A DNA stretch of 10,664 nt from Clostridium sp. UBA2485 (lineage in GTDB: Bacteria > Bacillota > Clostridia > Clostridiales > Clostridiaceae): the NCBI RefSeq assembly GCF_002341865.1, contig NZ_DDOV01000027.1, forward strand, positions 42,457 to 53,120, in the 5' to 3' direction. The translations under genes were made by a program, and so were the position numbers. Shown piece after piece: positions 7,181-10,664 of the stretch; the stretch's first letter is position 1; the number at the start of each line of letters is the position of its first letter. The notes under the pieces are model-generated. The model saw only the letters and a program-made list of their open reading frames with translations, had not been told where the DNA came from and made no database searches.

Positions 7181-8581
7181 ATGCTAACATTATGGGAAAA
7201 TGGAATCATAGTAGTTTTTGCTCTTTTATTAATAGCAGTGGCATACTATTTTTCTAGAAATATAAAAAATATGGAAAGTTACTATTTAGGGAATCGTAGT
7301 TTGCCATGGTCTCTAATAGTTGGTACATTAGTTGCATCTTGGTATGGTGGAGTAGGAACTGTTGGAAGTGTAGAATATGCAGCTATATATGGATTATCTG
7401 CATGGGCAGTTTGGTCTATAGCGGCTCATATAGGTAGAATGCCACTAGCATTATGGGTTGGACCAAGAATTCATATAAGAACAGATATAACAGTGCCAGA
7501 TTTATTAGAAAGCTTTTATGGAAAATATGTAGCTATATTAGGAGCAATACTGATGTTTGTATACTGCGCACAGCTTGGAGAAATAACTGCACTGGGTACA
7601 ATAGGGGAAGTTGCATGGGGCATAGATAAAGAAACAATAGGTTTTATACTTGTTTTAGTGGTTGTTATTTTAACTGTACTTGGTGGATTTATGGGAGTAG
7701 CTATAACTGACATGATATTATTTTTTTGTATGGTATTTGGATTAACCATGGTTATGCCAGGACAATTTAAACAAATAGGTGGATTTGCAGGACTTACAGA
7801 AGCTTTAAAAAATGCACCTAATCTTATGCACCCAACAAGAGGAATGTCTATGATGAAAGCCTTAATGCTCATAGTATATTCTTTTGGAGCTTATTCAGAT
7901 CCAACTTTTTACCAAAGATTTTCAGCGGCTGATTCTCCTAAAGTTGGGAGAAGGGCATTATTAACCTGTTTTTCATTATGGATATGTTTTGATATGGTGC
8001 TTGTGATCACAGGACTTATAGTTAGAGCTACTTACCCAGAAATGCCACCAGCTGCTGGATATATAACTTTAGTTTTAAATACGCTACCAAAAGGAGTAAG
8101 ACTAATCTTTATAATTGGAATATTAGGCTCTATAATTTCTACATTAGATAGCTATTATCTTGCAGCAGGAGCTACATTAGCTAATGACATATATGGCAGA
8201 ATAACAAAAAAAGAATTATCACAAAAACAGTTAGTTAAATTAACTAGGATAGGAATTGTAGTAGCGGCAGTAATGGGATTAAGTATTGCCTTCAAATTTG
8301 AAAATGTATATGATGCCTGTATATTTGTGGGAAGTATATGGATGGGATCTGCTTTTGTACCCATAGTAGGAGCACTTTTGGGAAATGGAAAAAGGACAGC
8401 TTTAGGTGGAATATTAGGTATGCTTGTTGGTGGATTTACCTTTGGATACTTTAAAATATTTCCAGTACAGAAATTTCAACTTGAACCACTTGTAATAGCA
8501 ATTCCTCTTTCTTTTATTGCTTGGAATATAGGAAATAGAATAGGAAAAGATTTAAATCAAAATAATAATGAAAATATATAG
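7181..8581 (+). CDS. Sodium:solute symporter (SSS family)
   Basis: A 466-residue integral membrane protein with about 12-13 helices, the usual size for the SSS (LeuT-fold) family that couples solute uptake to sodium. Recognisable family landmarks are the early YYLGNRSLPW (34-43), PRIHIRTDITVPDLLESFYG (95-114), and GSIISTLDSYYLAAGATLAN (316-335), the helix whose Ser/Thr and Asp-Ser residues form the Na2 sodium site in characterised members. The family includes proline, pantothenate, sialic acid and sugar carriers; I cannot assign the substrate. The start has an excellent GGAGG (7170-7174). TTTACA (7123-7128) and GATAGT (7146-7151) are a faint promoter candidate. It heads an operon with two small downstream genes (gaps 55 and 22 bp). 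Confidence 0.88.
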   Translation: MLTLWENGIIVVFALLLIAVAYYFSRNIKNMESYYLGNRSLPWSLIVGTLVASWYGGVGTVGSVEYAAIYGLSAWAVWSIAAHIGRMPLALWVGPRIHIRTDITVPDLLESFYGKYVAILGAILMFVYCAQLGEITALGTIGEVAWGIDKETIGFILVLVVVILTVLGGFMGVAITDMILFFCMVFGLTMVMPGQFKQIGGFAGLTEALKNAPNLMHPTRGMSMMKALMLIVYSFGAYSDPTFYQRFSAADSPKVGRRALLTCFSLWICFDMVLVITGLIVRATYPEMPPAAGYITLVLNTLPKGVRLIFIIGILGSIISTLDSYYLAAGATLANDIYGRITKKELSQKQLVKLTRIGIVVAAVMGLSIAFKFENVYDACIFVGSIWMGSAFVPIVGALLGNGKRTALGGILGMLVGGFTFGYFKIFPVQKFQLEPLVIAIPLSFIAWNIGNRIGKDLNQNNNENI

Positions 8582-8636
8582 AGGCTTGTAGAAGCTTTCA
8601 AGTAATTTAAGATAATATAGTAAAGGAGAGTTAAGC

Positions 8637-8867
8637 ATGTCTAAACTAGTGTCTAAAGTTAAAAAAGATTTAGAAATAAAATGGTTTGGTATAGATGGTT
8701 TTTTAGTATTACTTTATTTTGTAATAGCAAGTTTCATATTTTATGGTATCCTTACAAAGAATGATTTTATAGTAGGTAAATTAATACCTTTTGGAGTTAT
8801 GGTTGCAGTTACCATTGTATTTTTGGATTACTTATATCAAATATATAAAATGATAAAACAGAGATAA
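8637..8867 (+). CDS. Small membrane protein with two helices, symporter neighbour
   Basis: A 76-residue protein. A basic N-terminus (SKLVSKVKKD) is followed by two hydrophobic segments (about 18-39 and 47-67) and a basic tail ending KMIKQR, so both ends should face the cytoplasm. AAGGAG at 8623-8628 is well spaced from the ATG. It sits 55 bp after the symporter and 22 bp before the next gene in the same direction, suggesting an accessory subunit or regulator of the symporter. It does not look to me like the known small subunit (DUF4212) of acetate-type symporters. Family not recognised. Confidence 0.72.
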   Translation: MSKLVSKVKKDLEIKWFGIDGFLVLLYFVIASFIFYGILTKNDFIVGKLIPFGVMVAVTIVFLDYLYQIYKMIKQR

Positions 8868-8889
8868 TTTCCAAAAGAAGGTGAATAAT

Positions 8890-9405
8890 ATGAAAATAAA
8901 TGCTTTACCTATAAAAGTTACAGAAGAGGAAGCTATAGAAATAGCTAAAAATGGTAAAGGATCGGTTTTAAGTAGAATATTTTTAAAGTATAAAAAAGTA
9001 CATGAAGTTAGACTACATTATATAGAATTTAAATTGGTAACTATAGAAATACAACAAAATAAAGATAATAAGGCTAATATATTAAAAGTACTTATAAATG
9101 GATCAACTGGATCAGGTAGTATAGCTCAAGATGTTGTTCCTATATCTATAACATCACAAGATGTAGATGAAGACATAGTACAGTATTCTGATAAGGATGA
9201 TACAAAGATTCGTTCAAAAGCTATAAAAATGACTATGAGAATAACTCATAAATTTATGGGCAAAATACCTGAAATTAAAATAATAAAAATAGATAGCATA
9301 TTTAGACCATATTGGGTTGTATTTTTTGATAAAGTAGAAAAAAATAAAAAAGTAATATATCTTCCAATAGAAGCAGACGGCTTTAAAATCAATAAAGGCT
9401 TTTAG
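8890..9405 (+). CDS. Hypothetical 171-aa soluble protein, third gene of the symporter operon
   Basis: The protein is mixed alpha/beta in character, rich in Lys and Ile, with no signal peptide or membrane helix. It begins MKINALPIKVTEEEAIEIAK, has a charged middle with a Ser/Gly stretch (NGSTGSGSIAQD), and ends with RPYWVVFFDKVEKNKKVIYL and an EADG turn. That last part recalls beta-hairpin endings of small ligand-binding or enzyme-accessory domains, but I recognise no family. I prefer ATG 8890 to the in-frame GTG 8881 because AAGGTGA (8878-8884) overlaps the GTG and is correctly placed for the ATG. The 22-bp gap argues for co-transcription with the two-helix membrane protein and the symporter. 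Confidence 0.78.
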   Translation: MKINALPIKVTEEEAIEIAKNGKGSVLSRIFLKYKKVHEVRLHYIEFKLVTIEIQQNKDNKANILKVLINGSTGSGSIAQDVVPISITSQDVDEDIVQYSDKDDTKIRSKAIKMTMRITHKFMGKIPEIKIIKIDSIFRPYWVVFFDKVEKNKKVIYLPIEADGFKINKGF

Positions 9406-9437
9406 TATTTACTTATAGATTATTTTAAATAGAAATA

Positions 9438-9449
9438 AAGGTAGAAATT
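9438..9449 (+). repeat. 12-bp direct repeat, left copy
   Basis: AAGGTAGAAATT, repeated exactly at 10450-10461. The two copies bracket the more G+C-rich patch with the mobile-element scar. In A/T-rich DNA a 12-bp match may be chance. Confidence 0.35.
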
Positions 9450-9519
9450 AGTTATAAGGGATTAACGTAAAAAATTAATTTATAATATGATGAGTATGTC
9501 GGTTGATTGTCCATTTGTT

Positions 9520-9553
9520 AGTGTTTTCCTCAAATGATTAAAAGGCAAACACT
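9520..9553 (+). repeat. Inverted repeat upstream of the ABM gene
   Basis: AGTGTTT (9520-9526) pairs with AAACACT (9547-9553), and CCT (9528-9530) with AGG (9543-9545) after one mismatch. No T-run follows, so it is not a terminator; it could be an operator or leader hairpin of the ABM-domain gene. The rest of 9406-9638 shows no gene. Confidence 0.4.
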
Positions 9554-9638
9554 GAAAAAATCAATATTATTGTATTATGTCTCTCATACATGATAGACTG
9601 GTGATGAATCTATGGAAATAAAAATAGGAGGATTTACT

Positions 9639-9971
9639 ATGAGTAATGCAAAAGAAACCATCATCCTTTATATACGCTTTACAATCAAGGAAGGAAAAAA
9701 AGAAGAGTTTCGAGAGTTGCTATCTGCAAATATGGATAGAATGGAACATGAACCTGCTTTTATAAGTGCCATTCTTTCTGATGATGTAGACAATTCAAAT
9801 GAACTTACTCTCTATGAGATTTGGAAAGGTACAAAAGAAAGTTGGTTAAAGGAAGAATTACCAAAACCTTATAGAGAAGAGTATGAAGCAAAACTTGCCG
9901 ATTTGATTGAAGAACGCATGATTTATTATCTGTCTCCAACCAAAGAGTGGAGAACGAATCTTACGAAATAA
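9639..9971 (+). CDS. ABM-domain protein (antibiotic biosynthesis monooxygenase-like, YgiN type)
   Basis: A 110-residue single-domain protein of the dimeric alpha/beta ABM (ferredoxin-like) fold. Typical are the first strand ILYIRFTIKEGKKEEFRELL, the middle NELTLYEIWKG, where the Glu/Trp-containing strand is conserved in the family, and the C-terminal helix before MIYYLSP. Members include quinol and polyketide monooxygenases and heme-degrading enzymes; many are uncharacterised, so no substrate is assigned. I chose ATG 9639 over the in-frame ATG 9612 because AGGAGG (9626-9631) lies 7 bases upstream of it. Codon use (CGC, CTC, GCC) and composition are less A/T-rich than in the upstream genes, suggesting transfer. 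A terminator follows at 9994-10030. Confidence 0.8.
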   Translation: MSNAKETIILYIRFTIKEGKKEEFRELLSANMDRMEHEPAFISAILSDDVDNSNELTLYEIWKGTKESWLKEELPKPYREEYEAKLADLIEERMIYYLSPTKEWRTNLTK

Positions 9972-9993
9972 AAATTAAATATATGATATTTCT

Positions 9994-10030
9994 AAAGAGT
10001 AACTTATCTAACAAACAGGTTGCTCTTTTT
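9994..10030 (+). terminator. Rho-independent terminator after the ABM gene
   Basis: A 10-bp stem AAAGAGTAAC/GTTGCTCTTT (9994-10003 with 10019-10028, one G-U pair), a 15-base loop and a T-run to 10030. It ends 25 bp before the decayed tcpE start. Confidence 0.75.
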
Positions 10031-10055
10031 CATTTTACAAAGAAAGGACAATGAT

Positions 10056-10407
10056 ATGAAAAAAATAAAAAGTTACACCAGTATCTGGTCAGTAGAAAAA
10101 GTCATTTATGTCATCACTGATTTACAACTACCCTTCCCAATTACTTTTACCCAAATGACATGGTTTGTGGTCTCTCTGTTTTTCGTGATAATGTTTTGCG
10201 GTACCACCACTATCATTCATTGAGGGTGCATTTTTAAAGTATGCAGGCATCCTCATTGGTTTTACGTGATTTATGTGCTAAAAGACCTTTGATGGAAAGA
10301 ACCCCTATGGCTTTATGAAATCTCTGCTTACTTATATCATACAAAAGAAAAGAATCTATAAAAAGTGCAACGAAAATAGGAAAAGAGCCCCAAGCTCTTG
10401 GAAATAA
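10056..10407 (+). pseudogene. tcpE: Decayed TcpE-family conjugal transfer membrane protein
   Basis: The first 48 codons read MKKIKSYTSIWSVEKVIYVI and on through LPFPITFTQMTWFVVSLF, which I recognise as the start of TcpE proteins of Tn916-type integrative conjugative elements, with an RBS (AGAAAGGA, 10041-10048) and an ATG at 10056. A one-base shift near 10190-10205 throws the frame onto a stop at 10221. The other frame continues the family sequence (PPLSFIEGAFLKYAGI, then KTFDGKNPYGFMKS), but with TGA at 10267-10269, where the family has Trp, and TAA at 10279-10281, before ending at 10405-10407. The total, about 117 codons, matches full-length TcpE. One frameshift and two nonsense changes make it dead. 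The other transfer genes (tcpF/virB4-like and so on) are absent from the window. Confidence 0.82.
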
Positions 10408-10429
10408 AGGGCTTATGCCTATCCCGCTA

Positions 10430-10444
10430 CTATTCCCACTCAAT
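10430..10444 (-). other. Candidate attachment-site core identical to a guaA 3' end
   Basis: The minus strand reads ATTGAGTGGGAATAG, i.e. Ile-Glu-Trp-Glu-stop, the conserved C-terminus of GMP synthase (TIEWE, preceded here by an ACA Thr codon when extended). No other guaA sequence is present upstream, so this is not a gene end but looks like the att core of elements that integrate at guaA. It lies 22 bp past the decayed tcpE. Confidence 0.5.
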
Positions 10445-10449
10445 TGTAT

Positions 10450-10461
10450 AAGGTAGAAATT
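10450..10461 (+). repeat. 12-bp direct repeat, right copy
   Basis: AAGGTAGAAATT, identical to 9438-9449. It falls between the att-like core and repeat copy B. Confidence 0.35.
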
Positions 10462-10530
10462 CAAATAATTCAATAATACAATTATATAAATGTATAGATT
10501 TAATTTAGAAGTAGCACGTCTATAGATAAA
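10462..10530 (+). repeat. Diverged direct repeat, copy B
   Basis: Aligned without gaps to 31-99 (57 of 69 identical). Unlike copy A it is not followed by a ribosome binding site or an ORF within the window; what follows (10531-10664) has no recognisable gene. Confidence 0.65.
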
Positions 10531-10584
10531 CTACCTTAAAACTTAACGTATATCTCTATGACATTTTAATACACAATTAAGGTT

Positions 10585-10611
10585 GAAATTATTTTTGATC
10601 AAAATAATTTC
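10585..10611. repeat. Palindromic hairpin GAAATTATTTT/AAAATAATTTC
   Basis: Perfect 11-bp arms (10585-10595 and 10601-10611) around TGATC. A smaller inverted repeat AACTAG/CTAGTT follows (10626-10631 with 10643-10648). They may belong to the control region or end of a gene beyond the window; the T-runs are too short for a confident terminator call. Confidence 0.45.
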
Positions 10612-10664
10612 TTTAATGGATTTTTAACTAGCAACACAATTACTAGTTTTCCACCTCTGGGGAA

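Noticed and set aside
7516..7872. Minus-strand 118-codon frame inside the symporter gene
   Set aside because: It lies entirely within a well-supported SSS gene, has no RBS and resembles no protein family.
10234..10473. Minus-strand 79-codon frame at the right end
   Set aside because: It is antisense to the decayed tcpE, lacks a ribosome binding site and is not in the frame of the IEWE-stop sequence.
1..10664. CRISPR array, tRNA or rRNA gene, or known riboswitch
   Set aside because: I found no regularly spaced short repeats, cloverleaf-like sequence or recognisable riboswitch core on reading both strands; no covariance search was possible.

Overview
The window is very A/T-rich. Its codon use, strong AGGAGG-type ribosome binding sites and gene families (YfmR-type ABC-F protein, ECF transporter S component, BmrR-like MerR regulator, Tn916-type TcpE remnant) point to a low-GC Firmicute, most likely a Clostridium-like anaerobe. 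Every sizeable gene lies on the plus strand; the only minus-strand gene I support is a 28-codon lysine-rich ORF.

Layout. (1) 114-641: an ECF S component resembling the niacin type, ending at a hairpin (682-720) shared with the converging tiny gene at 718-804. (2) 1201-4004: a two-gene operon of a YfmR/Uup-type ABC-F translation factor and a MerR regulator with a GyrI-like effector domain, closed by a clear terminator. (3) 4069-5374: a textbook MerR-type promoter (19-bp spacer filled by a palindrome) driving a Cys/Met-metabolism PLP enzyme that lacks two hallmarks of its family. (4) 5375-5761: a 387-bp gap with a long imperfect inverted repeat and a likely promoter, then an MFS transporter (5762-7021). 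(5) 7181-9405: an apparent operon of a sodium:solute symporter, a 76-residue two-helix membrane protein and an unrecognised 171-residue protein. (6) About 9450-10445: a visibly more G+C-rich patch with an ABM-domain monooxygenase-like gene, a decayed tcpE conjugation gene and a 15-bp sequence identical to a guaA 3' end (IEWE-stop), the known target of many integrative elements. This reads as the scar of an integrative conjugative element. (7) 10462-10530: a diverged copy (57/69 identical, no gaps, hand-aligned) of the sequence just upstream of the first gene (31-99).

How the genes may work together. The MerR protein is the natural candidate to control the PLP enzyme promoter 70 bp downstream of its own gene. 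The PLP enzyme and the two following transporters could form a uptake/efflux and metabolism set for an amino acid or related small molecule, but nothing in the sequence identifies the substrate and each block seems to have its own promoter. The most novel points are the noncanonical PLP enzyme under a MerR-type promoter, the tiny lysine-rich gene, and the mobile-element scar with its repeats.
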